This document shows, in pieces, positions 1 through 7,925 of a stretch of DNA of 64,000 bases; position 1 is the stretch's first letter, and each line of letters opens with the position of its first letter. The stretch is from JBBQZU01 sp038207425. Its GTDB lineage: Bacteria; Bacteroidota; Bacteroidia; Flavobacteriales_D; Cryomorphaceae. The notes beneath the pieces were generated by a model. That model was given only the letters and a program-made list of their open reading frames with translations. It made no database searches and was not told where the DNA came from. The stretch is taken from positions 13,124 through 77,123 of the forward strand of contig JBBQZU010000018.1 of NCBI GenBank assembly GCA_038207425.1. The letters run 5' to 3'. A program made the translations under genes and the position numbers.

Positions 1-306
1 TTTTCGCAGGAAGTGAACGTTGGCTTGGTAGGTGTTGGCGATCTTGAATCTTCCGCATTTTCCATGTGGCCAAACCCTGCCAGCAATATTCTTCATATTG
101 TGCCATCTGCCAAAGCCTATACCAATCAGGCGGGTGTAAAAATCTTTAACCTTTCGGGAAAAGTAGTTCTTCAGCGCACCTACAATTTTACCAACGAGCA
201 ATGGCAAATTGACCTTAATTCCTTGGCCAGTGGATTGTATATGGTTACTGTAAGTGACTACTCCGGGCAACTGCTGTATCAGGATAGGGTAGCAGTGGTA
301 AAGTAA
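1..306 (+). CDS. C-terminal end of a T9SS type A sorted secreted protein (5' end outside window)
   Basis: The reading frame is open from base 1 and stops at 306, so only the last 101 codons are present. It holds a typical type A T9SS sorting domain: a WPNPASN motif, a beta-rich segment with FNLSGKVV, and the closing pattern SGLYMVTVSD ending in a basic VVK tail. In this family the domain directs export by the type IX secretion system and is removed at the cell surface. The functional part of the protein lies upstream of the window and cannot be named. No start codon needs to be assigned, because the frame continues leftwards beyond the edge. Confidence 0.85.
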   Translation, partial: FSQEVNVGLVGVGDLESSAFSMWPNPASNILHIVPSAKAYTNQAGVKIFNLSGKVVLQRTYNFTNEQWQIDLNSLASGLYMVTVSDYSGQLLYQDRVAVVK

Positions 307-468
307 GGGGCTAGTAGTAATTCTAAGCACCTTCTTTCTGAGTTGAAAGCGATGGCAGCCCTACTAGCTGGCCTTCTTGTCCGCTCGTAACCGGCTATTG
401 CCGCTCAGCAATTAGTGTGTACATATACCAGAATCATAGAATATATTTGGTGCTGATTTAAACTGTAT

Positions 469-846
469 ATGAATCTCACCAAGCCATATAAAATTCTACT
501 AGGCATTCTTACCGTAGCTCAAATGTTCGTGGGCCTTTGGTTATTGATCTGGTTTCTTACGGCTATCATTCCTATAATTACCACTGGAAATGATGACTTA
601 ATAGCAGGAGTATTTGCAGTATCCATAGCCGAACTTGTTATTTGGGCAATTTTTATAACGATACTGAGTCTTGCAGTGCTCGTGTTTTATTTGATACACG
701 CAGGCACAAATAAGAATCTAAGTAGTACTATGAAAGTAGTGTGGATACTTCTGCTTCTTTTTTTCGGATCTCTGGTTGAAGTAATCTACTTCTTTATGGA
801 GATCGTTCCTGAGCGGTCTATGACTGCCAGGCTTGAGCAAGCGTAG
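469..846 (+). CDS. Small integral membrane protein, unknown function
   Basis: A 125-residue protein with three hydrophobic stretches at about residues 8-35, 42-74 and 88-110, so probably three or four membrane segments with a short charged tail (PERSMTARLEQA). The last segment, WILLLLFFGSLVEVIYFF, resembles the second helix of PLDc_N-type small membrane proteins, but the match is too short to claim the family. No Shine-Dalgarno sequence precedes the ATG, as is usual in Bacteroidota. A terminator-like hairpin follows about 20 bases after the stop. It is a single-gene unit facing the reductase gene. Function unknown. Confidence 0.6.
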   Translation: MNLTKPYKILLGILTVAQMFVGLWLLIWFLTAIIPIITTGNDDLIAGVFAVSIAELVIWAIFITILSLAVLVFYLIHAGTNKNLSSTMKVVWILLLLFFGSLVEVIYFFMEIVPERSMTARLEQA

Positions 847-864
847 CTTTTAATGAACAACAAA

Positions 865-898
865 AAGAGGCCCGGGTTTTAATCCGTGCCTTTTTTTG
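865..898. terminator. Bidirectional intrinsic terminator
   Basis: A GC-rich hairpin (arms about 868-876 and 884-891, one mismatch) has a T run on the right (891-897) and an A run on the left. It can serve both the rightward gene ending at 846 and the leftward gene ending at 916. Confidence 0.6.
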
Positions 899-915
899 TT
901 TGGGTAAGTTTTGAA

Positions 916-1995
916 TTATGGTTGATCGTAATCTACCACCATCGTAGGTGTGGTAGGATGACTTTGACAGGTGAGTATATAGCCCTGCTTCACTTCTTTT
1001 TCAGTAAGCGCGTAGTTAACGTCCATTATTGCATGACCATCCACAATTTTCGCGCGGCAAGTGCAGCACGAGCCACCCGTGCAAGCGTATGGAGCATCGA
1101 GACCAGCATCAAGAACTGCATCGAGAATGTTGGTGTTTGATGCAACTGTTATTACCGTTTCGTCACCATCGAGTACAATTGTTACTTTGCTCTCAGCTAT
1201 GGCTGTGTTGCCGGGAGTAGCTGGAACTTTAGGAGTATCCGCATCAGGTGCAGGGGTATTGAACAACTCAAAGTGGATTTTTTCTTCTGCTATTCCCTCC
1301 GCTTTAAGTGCGTTTCTCAGATCCTGTATCATGTCAAATGGTCCGCAGAGAAAGTAGTGGTCGGCAATGCGGGTATCAGCAAATCTGCCAATGAGCTGTT
1401 TGCACTTAGCAGCATCAATCCTTCCTGCAAAAAGTGGGTCGGCAGTATTCTCCCGGCTCAGGATATGATGCACTGCAAGTCGATCACCGTATTTAGCCGA
1501 AAGGCGCTCCAACTCTGCCTTGAAGATAATCTGATCCATGGAGCGATTGCCATATACAAGCGTAAACTTGTTAAGAGAATGCGCGGCCAAGGCGGTTTTT
1601 AGAAGGCTCATAATCGGGGTAATACCGCTGCCTGCGGCAAATGCTACGTAATGCTGTGGAGATGGTGCCGGCATGGCAACGTAGAAGTTACCCATTGGGC
1701 GCATCACTTCCATTTTTTGACCTGCTGTGATAACGTCGTTCAAAAAACCACTTACCCTTCCTTTGTCAATCGCTTTCACTGCTATGCGAAGCTCATTATC
1801 GGTGATAGGGCTCGAGCAAATAGAGTATGAGCGACGTAGCTCTTCGCCTTTCACATTTACTTTAAGTGTAATGTATTGACCTTGCTTATACTTAAATTCT
1901 TCCTGAAGTGTGGTTGGTATATCGAAGGCTATAGATACGCACTGATCTGTTTCTCTGCGTATATCTTTGATGGCAAGCTGATGAAATTGGGACAT
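916..1995 (-). CDS. PaaE-like FAD/NAD(P)H reductase with C-terminal 2Fe-2S ferredoxin domain
   Basis: A 359-residue electron-transfer flavoprotein of the ferredoxin-NADP reductase superfamily. In order it has a beta-barrel FAD domain with RRSYSICSSP (54-63), an NAD(P)H domain with AGSGITPIMS (121-130) and FLCGPFDM (about 215-222), then a proline/alanine linker (about 248-268) and a plant-type 2Fe-2S domain with ligands C305, C310, C313 and C343. The domain order and length match PaaE/PaaK, the reductase of phenylacetyl-CoA epoxidase. No paaABCD genes are nearby, so the partner oxygenase is unknown and a general oxygenase or desaturase reductase is possible. It is monocistronic, with a strong promoter 20-50 bases upstream of the ATG. 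Confidence 0.88.
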   Translation of the reverse strand: MSQFHQLAIKDIRRETDQCVSIAFDIPTTLQEEFKYKQGQYITLKVNVKGEELRRSYSICSSPITDNELRIAVKAIDKGRVSGFLNDVITAGQKMEVMRPMGNFYVAMPAPSPQHYVAFAAGSGITPIMSLLKTALAAHSLNKFTLVYGNRSMDQIIFKAELERLSAKYGDRLAVHHILSRENTADPLFAGRIDAAKCKQLIGRFADTRIADHYFLCGPFDMIQDLRNALKAEGIAEEKIHFELFNTPAPDADTPKVPATPGNTAIAESKVTIVLDGDETVITVASNTNILDAVLDAGLDAPYACTGGSCCTCRAKIVDGHAIMDVNYALTEKEVKQGYILTCQSHPTTPTMVVDYDQP

Positions 1996-2018
1996 TAAAA
2001 TCGTTGTATTTCGAGGTG

Positions 2019-2049
2019 CAAATTTAGCAATACGGGTGGGTAAGACAAA
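2019..2049 (-). promoter_or_regulatory. Bacteroidota-type promoter (TTTG-N19-TAnnTTTG) for the PaaE-like gene
   Basis: Read on the minus strand, TTTG (2049-2046) is followed by exactly 19 bases and then TAAATTTG (2026-2019). This is the full consensus of the main sigma factor of Bacteroidota (-33 TTTG, -7 TAnnTTTG). The gene's ATG begins at 1995, leaving a leader of about 15-20 bases. Confidence 0.7.
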
Positions 2050-2198
2050 TTAATGGGTGTTAAACAGCCTTCTTATGGGAATGTTTAGGGAACTGACTTC
2101 GGCCGGATAGATAAACTGCCCTCATCCAGATAGCGGCTTTATTTCTCTGTGCGCATGTATAATGCAAATTTTATTGAAGCCTGTATGCTTTGATACAC

Positions 2199-2657
2199 TT
2201 ATGTAAAAAGCCTCCGGTGCAAAGCAAAATCGTCCGTTTTGCGGACTTTTATCTTTTTGAAGTCTTTGTGCTGTGGATTGAGCAAGTAATTATAACCACC
2301 TGCAACAACAGAAGATGGCACGCGCAAAACAGCATACTCCTGTGATCTTACAAAACGATCGCCAATAGCCTGGGTTGAAAGCAATGGAGGGAAGGTTTGC
2401 CAATTAAACGGGAGCAATGACTCATTCGTTTTTTCAATTTCCAGCGAGTCGGCAATTTCAATAGTGCTAATTTGCAAATCGTTTGGCACACGACCTGCGC
2501 TGGTATGCACCATCAGCTCGGCCATCGCCATCGCCCTGCTCTCTGATGTATATACTGTAGAAATTCCAGCCGAATTCCATCGGCCACCATAGACATATGC
2601 TCCGTAACCCGAAAGTGGGTCAGTGTATTTTTTTCGCGAAAGCCTGAATACGAACAT
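2199..2657 (-). CDS. RES-domain toxin (putative NAD+ phosphorylase)
   Basis: A 152-residue protein of normal length for the RES family. It shows the N-terminal FRLSRKKYTDPLSG segment, the conserved GGRWNSAG motif carrying the key Arg, VYTSESRAMAMAELMVH with the conserved Tyr and Glu, and a C-terminal region with NPQHKDFKKIKV. RES toxins of type II toxin-antitoxin systems degrade cellular NAD+ and arrest growth. They are neutralised by an Xre/MbcA/ParS-type antitoxin encoded just upstream. Here that antitoxin gene ends at 2664, six bases before the toxin ATG, in the usual order. The toxin reads intact while the antitoxin carries two in-frame stops, which is unexpected if the toxin is active. 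A silent promoter or a compensating antitoxin elsewhere would explain it. Confidence 0.85.
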   Translation of the reverse strand: MFVFRLSRKKYTDPLSGYGAYVYGGRWNSAGISTVYTSESRAMAMAELMVHTSAGRVPNDLQISTIEIADSLEIEKTNESLLPFNWQTFPPLLSTQAIGDRFVRSQEYAVLRVPSSVVAGGYNYLLNPQHKDFKKIKVRKTDDFALHRRLFT

Positions 2658-2663
2658 CTCGAC

Positions 2664-3146
2664 CTACGCAAAAATACCGTGCTCAATACGCCCCAGCTCA
2701 TTAATGACCAGCTCCTTGCCGTATGAATCTTTGAGCAAATCTTTGGGGGCTACGGAGCCAAGGGCAAAGCTCGGCGTGAACAGCCACAACCTGAAATTTT
2801 CGGCATTGTCAAACACTTGGGTACCCAGCTTGGTAACTTCGGCAAGCGAAATGATCTTCTCTGATTGTGCAGGCTTGAATACAAAGCCCTTTGATTGCTT
2901 ATAGCGCAACAACGAACGCGTGGAAAGATCTATAAGCTCGGCCCATTCGCTGTCGCTGAATGGCGATACCTGCTTGAATAATTTGAAAAGGCTTTAAGGA
3001 ATACCTTTCTGGATAAGCTTCACCAGCAGAAACCTGTCGCTGAGCACCTGATCAAGTGAAATGGGGGTATTTCCATATGCCAAAGCAGGCTCCTGAAGGC
3101 AGTGTTATAGCTCGGTGTCTATAGATTTATAGGGTGTTGTTTTCAT
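2664..3146 (-). pseudogene. Xre/MbcA/ParS-type antitoxin gene with two in-frame TAA codons
   Basis: From the ATG at 3146-3144 one reading frame of 161 codons runs to the stop at 2664, the usual size of RES antitoxins. It is cut by TAA at 3107-3105 (codon 14) and TAA at 2996-2994 (codon 51). On both sides of the stops the frame reads as family sequence: EPALAYGNTPISLDQVL, then KGIP-stop-SLFKLF, then FSDSEWAELIDLSTRSLLRYK (helix-turn-helix region), then the toxin-binding part FRLWLFTPSFALGSVAPKDLL. From recalled homologues, the second stop falls where the family commonly has Tyr (GIPYS or GLPYS). An internal TTG at 2912 could still give an 82-residue C-terminal piece with the toxin-binding domain. 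Whether that piece would neutralise the toxin is unknown. Confidence 0.75.
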
Positions 3147-3444
3147 ACTTACATGACTTGTGTCCATAAATATACGTCATTGGTCAGAAAACTTTCTACA
3201 TTTCCCACCTTTGTTTTTCAACTTTTTATTGCACGGGTTTTCCATAATAAAAATAAAGGCTGATCCGTTACATTGACTTTTGTTGATCTTGTGTGTTTTG
3301 AAATTTCACTCTTCAGTGGATCAGGCTTTGGTGGCTTTTGTGATGAACATATACAAATTGGCATCTATCAATATGTTAATTTATAGTTTCGAATTTGTTT
3401 TTTTTAAGTATTTTTTTACTCTGCCCAAAATTTAAAAAACAGCT

Positions 3445-4131
3445 ATGAAACATTTTCTACTTAAGAGCAAGTTCATTCTTGCAATGTTCTCAGTATTATT
3501 GATTTTCTCAAGTTGCAAGACCAATTCAGACTTCAGTAATTCAGGAATATTTCAGAAAAGAAAGTAAACAAAAGGAAGCCATGTAAACGCAAATATCCCA
3601 TTCTTAAAGCAAAAATCGAATTCAGGCCTTGCCGATACTGAGCAGGCCAAACCTGATGGAGAGCAGCAAACAATCATCGCATCCCATGATGCACGGGTTC
3701 TGGTATTTACTGATGAAAATGAACTCACTGCTTCAATCAATCTCGATATTACCAAGACCAAATCTGTTATTGAACGACTATCGCCCAACTCGCCGGCCAC
3801 TCCTGCGAATATAACCAACCGGCCTGCAGGCAACACAATCAAACAAAAGATCGCAGGGCACAACAGAAATCACAAAGCAGCGCACTCCTCTGCTGAAATT
3901 GACGGCCGAAAAGTGCCAGGACTTGCCATTGCAGGGTTTATATGTGGAATAGTGGGCCTTTTTGTAGCCGGAATAATCCTTGGTATTCTTGCCATCATTT
4001 TTGGTGCGGTTGCATTGGGTAAGATCAATAAATACCCTGAACTGTATAAAGGATCGGGATTCGCGATAGTAGCACTTATTTTGGGGATACTTGCAGTTGT
4101 TGGTGCACTCATAGTTTTATCGGCTGCCTGA
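3445..4131 (+). pseudogene. DUF4190-type membrane lipoprotein gene with one in-frame TAA
   Basis: The ATG at 3445 opens with a lipoprotein signal peptide (LLIFSSC, Cys at residue 24). The frame reads SGIFQKRK, then TAA at 3565-3567, then TKGSHVN, and stays open in the same frame to 4131. It encodes a polar linker and a C-terminal pair of Gly/Ile/Ala-rich membrane helices (LAIAGFICGIVGLFVAG and GFAIVALILGILAVVGA) typical of DUF4190. Small Bacteroidota lipoproteins carry a strongly conserved KRKYTKG/KRKYNKG motif at this point, so the stop looks like a single change of a Tyr codon (recalled family pattern). As written, translation gives only a 40-residue lipopeptide. Initiation at GTG 3913 would give just the DUF4190 part. 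A terminator follows the final stop. Confidence 0.7.
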
Positions 4132-4154
4132 TAATTCATATAGCTAATTTGATT

Positions 4155-4185
4155 GGGGCTTCAAGTAAATTGAAGCCCCTTTTTT
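4155..4185 (+). terminator. Intrinsic terminator after the DUF4190 lipoprotein locus
   Basis: A perfect 9-bp stem (4155-4163 with 4171-4179) and a 7-base loop are followed by a run of T. It separates the lipoprotein locus from ychF. Confidence 0.8.
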
Positions 4186-4214
4186 ATGTATAGCTTCAAT
4201 ACCCCTAAAATAGC

Positions 4215-4222
4215 TACTTTTG
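4215..4222 (+). promoter_or_regulatory. -7 promoter box (TACTTTTG) of ychF
   Basis: The box matches TAnnTTTG and lies 16 bases upstream of the ychF ATG, implying a very short leader. No clear TTTG is seen at the -33 position. Confidence 0.45.
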
Positions 4223-4238
4223 CGCCCAAATTAGAATT

Positions 4239-5336
4239 ATGGCTCTGAAGTGCGGTATTGTGGGTTTGCCCAATGTAGGCAAATCAACTCTTTTCAATTG
4301 TTTGTCAAACGCAAAGGCCCAGGCGGCCAATTTTCCCTTTTGCACCATTGAGCCAAATGTGGGTACCATCACCGTACCCGACCCGAGGCTGAACGATCTC
4401 GCAGCCCTTGTGAGTCCTGAGCGCATCGTGCCTACCACCATAGAGATAGTGGATATTGCGGGCCTTGTGAAAGGCGCCAGTAAAGGTGAAGGACTTGGAA
4501 ATAAATTTCTTGGCAACATACGCGAATGCGATGCAATTATACACGTGCTGCGCTGCTTTGACGACGACAATGTGGTGCACGTGGATGGAAGTGTAAATCC
4601 TGTCCGCGACAAAGAAATCATTGATATTGAGCTTCAGCTCAAAGACCTTGAGACGGTTGAGAAAAGATTGATCCAGGCCCAGAAGGCTGCCAAATCTGGC
4701 GATAAGCAGGCGCAGCGATTTGTGGAAATACTCGATAAATACCGCACCACACTCGAGTCGGGGCAATCAGCCCGTATCATAAAACTTGGCGACCTTGACC
4801 GGCCGCTTGTACGTGATCTTTTTCTGCTTACTGATAAGCCTATACTTTACGTTTGCAATGTGGATGAAGGCTCGGTGGTAAATGGCAATAAACACGTAGA
4901 TGCCGTGCGCGAAGCCATAAAAACCGAAAATGCCGAAGTATTGGTAATTGGCGCTGCCATAGAAGCCGATATCGCCGAACTTGAATCATACGAAGAGCGG
5001 CAAGAATTTCTTACTGACTTGGGGCTTAAAGAAGCAGGTGTAAGCCAGCTCATCAGAGCTGCATACCGGTTACTTGAGCTCTACACTTATTTCACTGCAG
5101 GTGTAAAGGAAGTACGTGCATGGACAATACACAAAGGATTTACCGCTCCGCAGGCGGCCGGAGTAATTCATTCTGATTTTGAAAAAGGATTTATCCGCGC
5201 TGAAGTAATCAAACTTGCCGACTACATAAAAATGGGCTCAGAAGCAGCCGTAAAAGAAGCAGGAAAAATGGGAGTGGAGGGAAAAGAATATGTCGTTGAA
5301 GACGGCGACGTGATGCACTTCAGGTTTAATGTATAA
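4239..5336 (+). CDS. ychF: Redox-regulated ATPase/GTPase YchF (Obg family)
   Basis: A 365-residue protein, full length for YchF/OLA1. It shows the P-loop GLPNVGKSTLFN at the N-terminus, the G3 region DIAGLVKGASKGEGLGNKFL, and NVDE in place of the usual NKxD guanine-recognition motif. The family is therefore known to bind ATP in preference to GTP. A coiled-coil stretch follows (about residues 130-165), and the C-terminal TGS domain ends in the characteristic HFRFNV. YchF binds ribosomes and affects stress responses and translation quality in the bacteria where it has been studied. It is a single-gene unit between a terminator and a convergent pseudogene. Because the family ends at FNV, the TAA here shows that UAA is an ordinary stop in this organism. 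Confidence 0.97.
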   Translation: MALKCGIVGLPNVGKSTLFNCLSNAKAQAANFPFCTIEPNVGTITVPDPRLNDLAALVSPERIVPTTIEIVDIAGLVKGASKGEGLGNKFLGNIRECDAIIHVLRCFDDDNVVHVDGSVNPVRDKEIIDIELQLKDLETVEKRLIQAQKAAKSGDKQAQRFVEILDKYRTTLESGQSARIIKLGDLDRPLVRDLFLLTDKPILYVCNVDEGSVVNGNKHVDAVREAIKTENAEVLVIGAAIEADIAELESYEERQEFLTDLGLKEAGVSQLIRAAYRLLELYTYFTAGVKEVRAWTIHKGFTAPQAAGVIHSDFEKGFIRAEVIKLADYIKMGSEAAVKEAGKMGVEGKEYVVEDGDVMHFRFNV

Positions 5337-5363
5337 CCGACTTCTTAAACTTCAGTGATGAAG

Positions 5364-5396
5364 AAAAAAAACCCGCAAGGAAAGATTCCATGCGGG
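5364..5396 (-). terminator. Intrinsic terminator for the leftward TonB-receptor locus
   Basis: The hairpin CCCGCA (5372-5377) with TGCGGG (5391-5396) is followed on the minus strand by eight T (A run 5364-5371). Confidence 0.65.
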
Positions 5397-5419
5397 CTGC
5401 GTTTTGATGCATCACATCA

Positions 5420-7775
5420 TCAAAACTCAATTCGGTAGGCAAGTACAGGTATGATGCCTACCTGATAAAATGTTTGAACCTCGTCCTTATCGGCATTGTA
5501 ATATTGGTTGTACACATTTTGTCTGTTGGCTACATTTTGTATATCAAGCGAGAGTGTGCCCGTAAATTTTGCTCTCTGCTTCTTAATATTCAACCTCACA
5601 TCAGTGCGGAAGTATTCAGGCAGTTTATTTTGATAGGCGTATTGCTCAATTAATATTGTTTCATCCAAGGCTCCTGAAGCTTCAAAATCGATCGGGGTCG
5701 TTCTCAATCTGCCACTCCAGGAGCTTTTAATATTTACTCTGTAGATATTTTTTTTGCTGCATTGCGACCTTCCTATTCCTTACCCCCTGTGAAGGTGAAT
5801 ACATAATTGCCATTGAAGCGGGTATTATACCAGTTGCCATCTGCGGCTCGGTACTTTGAGTCATATAGAGAGGCTGAAAACAGGTAGTACAGATTGCGGG
5901 TCGGAAACTGCTCAAGGGTCAATTCAAGTCCTGTATTTCGGCCTACACCACTATTGTTTAGCGGCTCGGTGGCAAAGCCCCACTCCTGATTGATAAGTGC
6001 GAATGTGCTGCTTGGGTCGGCGCTCACCGGAAGGTTAAATAAATGCTGATAGTACAATTCTGCCTTGGCATGAAGGTTTTCGCCAAGCGCCCGCGAGTGG
6101 GATGTTGCGAAGTGGTGCGACTTGTTCATCTTTAGGTGCGTATTGGGCTGGTAACCTGAGCCATTCGCGAACGCTTCACTGTAGAAGTAATTTGGTAAGG
6201 CGAGTATCTGACTGTGTAATCCATAGCCTACACTCACTGGTTGCAGTTGATCGATTTGGTAACGTGCCGAAGCGCGTGGCTCAAGCGACCACGTATTATT
6301 CAGCGCAAGGTGCAGAAAATGAATACCTCCGTTGAGCGTCAGTTTATCACTTGCTTCATAGCTCCATTGGTTGTATAACTGAGTAGTAAATGCGGTGCCG
6401 TCAGCGTTGATATCTACATCTTCCATCCCCTGAATTTTCAGATCAGTTTGATTCGCAAAATAGTTCAGGCGGTTTATCATGATCCCCGATTTGGAATGCA
6501 GGCGCGAATTGACTTTTCGGCTTATTGAAGTGTTGAATCCAATGCGGCTGATGTTGTACTTCTCAAAATACTCTTTTCGAGAAATATAAAACTCGTTGAG
6601 CAGATGCTGCTCGTATCCTGATTCGGTAGCCGTAAGGGTGAAGGTTGTTTGAAGAAATGTGTTTTTGTCGAGCACAATTCCATGTTTCACACCTGCTACG
6701 GCAGTATTTGAGAAGAATTTCCAGCTTACCCGATCGAAATCTTCTTTTCACTCAATGGAGTCTTTTTGTGTATTTTCATACTGACTGCTCAGTCCGCCAA
6801 AGCCAAATAATGAGAATGTGCCAGCTTTTGCCGTAGGCATATGTACATGAAAGCAGAGATACTGGAAGTCAGTATTTCCAGCTAAATCGAGACCAACTTT
6901 TTTAAGAATCGACAAGGTGGAATAACGATAATTCACAAGGTATGATCCCCCGCTTTTGCGATTTAATGGCCCTTCGGCAGCCAAATCCAAACCGAGCAAA
7001 CCTGCCTGGATGGTATACTCATTTCGCTCGTTGTTTCCTTTGCGCAATTTTATATCAAACACACGCGAAAGTGCATTGCCATACTCAGCAGGAAATGCGC
7101 CTGTAAGGAAGTCTGAGTTTGAAAGTAGTTGAGCGCTCAGTATCATTACACCACCTCCGCTACTCGCCGTATTTGCGAAGTGATTGGGATTGGGAATATC
7201 CATGCCATCCATGCGCTACAGCAGTCCGTTGGGCGCGTTTCCACGAATCGATATACCGTTGTTGCCATCATCGGTTTGTACTACACCGGCATAGGCTGTG
7301 ACCATACGCGCCGGGTCGTTTATCGCTGCCGCATAGCGTCTGGTTTCCTCTACTGAGTAGCTGCGGGCGCTTGCCACTGCCATTTCATTTAGGAGCTTAT
7401 TTTTATCGTTTTCAGCTTTTATTTCCACAGTTTCCATAAGTGTATAATCTTCTTCCAGGCTTACTTGCAAAACAAGCTCCTTGCCTGCATTGAGTACCCG
7501 ATTGCTTAGGGTTTGCTCCTTGTAGCCAAGTACTTAATATGCAGTGGTACATTGCCCAATGGCACATCCACGACCCGGAAGCTGCCGTTTGCGTCTGTGG
7601 TGGTTCACTTTATCGGATCGCTACCCAGCACTATTACAGTAGCGCCGGGCAGTGGAGTTTGCGATACTTTGTCGGCAATGCTTCCGCGAATGGTTTGGGT
7701 GAGTTGCTTCCCAGTGGCGCGGATTGATAAAAATGCAATAATTAGAAGAACTGCAATGTGAATAATGGTTTTCAT
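5420..7775 (-). pseudogene. Broken TonB-dependent outer-membrane receptor
   Basis: Starting at ATG 7775, the pieces give a signal peptide, a CarboxypepD_reg-like domain (SQTPLPGATVIVLGSDP), a plug domain (MDGMDIPNPNHF, GAFPAEYGNALS) and a beta-barrel ending in LAYRIEF. Six lesions interrupt it: TGA at 7605-7607 where Gly is expected; a one-base deletion near 7530 before LGYKEQTLSN; TAG at 7216-7218 between GLL and RMDG where the family has Trp; TGA at 6748-6750 between SIE and KEDFDRVSW, again likely Trp; TAG at 5773-5775; and a one-base loss in the T8 run 5748-5755. Everything between the lesions still reads as normal receptor. It therefore looks recently inactivated, not ancient. It lies just downstream of an intact sigma/FecR/STN module in the same orientation. 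Confidence 0.9.
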
Positions 7776-7925
7776 ATTCTTGAAGGTTGTGATGTTTTGA
7801 TGTAATGACACCTTCTCCCAGCAACACCCCTATGACATGAAATAATTATTTTAAAAAAAATGAAAATCGGATTTATAAATCAGATATACGCGAACAATTT
7901 TATTGAAGAAAAAAGACGAAAGCGC

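Noticed and set aside
2664..7775. Genome-wide recoding of UAA (to Tyr) or UGA/UAG (to Trp)
   Set aside because: YchF ends at its conserved FNV with TAA, and GH20 and others end with TAA at natural family ends. Tens of intact genes use all three stops normally. The in-frame stops are confined to loci that also carry frameshifts or lie in unstable regions.
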